The position numbers and the translations under genes are program-made. From Chryseobacterium carnipullorum (GTDB lineage Bacteria > Bacteroidota > Bacteroidia > Flavobacteriales > Weeksellaceae): a stretch of DNA of 64,000 bases. Shown here in pieces: positions 63,430-64,000 of the stretch. A model generated the notes under the pieces. The model made no database searches, was not told where the DNA came from, and saw only the letters and a list, made by a program, of their open reading frames with translations. The stretch spans positions 62,001-126,000 of the forward strand of contig NZ_FRCD01000016.1 of assembly GCF_900142785.1 (NCBI RefSeq). The letters are read 5' to 3'. Numbering within the stretch: position 1 is the stretch's first letter; every line of letters begins with the position of its first letter.

Positions 63430-63681
63430 TTATCGTTTTCTGAGATTATTGAGTGTTACAGGAGTTTTAAAAAGCATTGATTCACCAACTGCATCTTTAG
63501 AAGTTAGTATATTTTGAATGAATTCTTTACCGTCAGTGCTGTAATTGTTTAGTTTTACATCGCCTGTTACTACCTGATAGTAGAACTGCGGGCTCCCGTT
63601 TTCACGGAAGATATAATCTCCGGGATTATAATTTTCTTCTGTCGCTCCCATGGAGTGCAGAATTTCTTCTTTTATAGACAT
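63430..63681 (-). pseudogene. truncated Crp/Fnr-family cNMP-binding protein
   Basis: 83 residues of the N-terminal cyclic-nucleotide-binding domain (GDYIFRENGSPQFYYQVVTGDVKLNNYS, GESMLF, described by position). The HTH domain is missing; family proteins have about 190-220 residues. The last four codons and the stop lie in motif copy 5 (63432-63447), so the gene was cut there. Confidence 0.65.
63432..63447 (+). repeat. dispersed 16-bp motif, copy 5
   Basis: ATCGTTTTCTGAGATT, two bases away from the consensus, at the truncated end of the Crp-like gene. Confidence 0.5.
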
Positions 63682-64000
63682 AATATAATATTTTATGGTT
63701 GGTGTAGCTGAAATTGATATATAATCTGTAATTAGATCATCAGATTAGTACGGTGATCGTAGCGTGCTGTATGTTACCGAATGGTGATGGCAACAATCTA
63801 AAGAGAATTTATCAAGTGAGTCATGAAGATCAGGTGTGTTGTCTATTTCTTTTGTATGTACGAGAAGACTCCAATTATAAAATTGCTATTGCTCCTTAGT
63901 TAGATCGGAGACGAAATGTTAGATCGTTAACAACAAGTATTTCATAAAAATACATAATTACATTAAGTAGTTATATGATTCAAATCATAATGTGAATTAT
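63682..64000. other. no gene seen
   Basis: Sequence upstream of the truncated Crp-like gene to the window edge, nothing identified. The right att end of the element is not seen here. Confidence 0.4.

Noticed and set aside
57376..64000. Second att site of the element (copy of the tRNA-Arg 3' end)
   Set aside because: I looked for TTTGAATCCTGTCGAGG-like sequence on both strands and found none. The right end may be outside the window, or the shared core may be too short to see.
1..64000. CRISPR array
   Set aside because: No regularly spaced direct repeats of the right length. The repeats at 57.7-58.3 kb are too degenerate and uneven.

Overview
The window looks like part of a chromosome from a Flavobacteriia bacterium of the Chryseobacterium/Elizabethkingia type. 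This rests on three things: Bacteroidetes promoters (TTG, about 19-20 bases, TAnnTTTG), Bacteroidetes-only families (DUF4133, DUF4134 and the TraJ/K/M/N transfer proteins), and many Sec or lipoprotein leaders ending in AQ or SC. No database search was possible, so family names rest on recognised motifs and gene order.

Left part, about 1-28.1 kb, is ordinary chromosome. It holds a glutaminyl cyclase lipoprotein; a run of small stress and detoxification genes (VOC, GNAT, SRPBCC, DUF1398, DUF1569); an Na+/H+ antiporter; a bestrophin channel; a TolC-HlyD-ABC2 export operon; an ecotin plus giant alpha-2-macroglobulin protease-inhibitor pair; a UbiA-like/RecF/DUF721 operon; a small Cys-rich peptide with a double-glycine-type leader; a PF10136 membrane protein; MtgA; and a periplasmic metal/siderophore-binding lipoprotein. 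It ends at a tRNA-Arg(ACG).

Middle part, about 28.2-57.4 kb, is an integrative conjugative element inserted at that tRNA. Every gene here is on the minus strand. Reading in the direction of transcription, right to left: an exported fibre-like protein, MobA, the MobB relaxase, ParA/TraA, a TraB/D-like protein, TraE, TraF, the TraG VirB4-type ATPase, four exported proteins sharing a C-terminal motif, TraJ, TraK, TraL-like, TraM, TraN, two tiny genes, the MobC coupling protein, an M23 peptidase, several unknowns, a giant Toprim-methylase-helicase, and finally a large serine recombinase. The last codons of the recombinase are antisense to the tRNA. The other att end is not in the window.

Right part, about 57.4-64 kb, is AT-rich and poor in genes. 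It has a likely oriT/control region with a long inverted repeat and degenerate repeats, then accessory genes, several of them broken. A 16-bp motif (ATCGTTTTTTGAGACT) occurs five times in the same orientation; three copies sit where a reading frame is cut short. A candidate secreted Cys-rich peptide with a two-helix membrane partner lies at 60.4-61.3 kb.

The features most worth a second look are the J-domain inserted in the TraG conjugation ATPase, the four exported proteins with a common C-terminal motif, the Cys-rich peptide interrupted by an in-frame amber codon, and the repeated junction motif.
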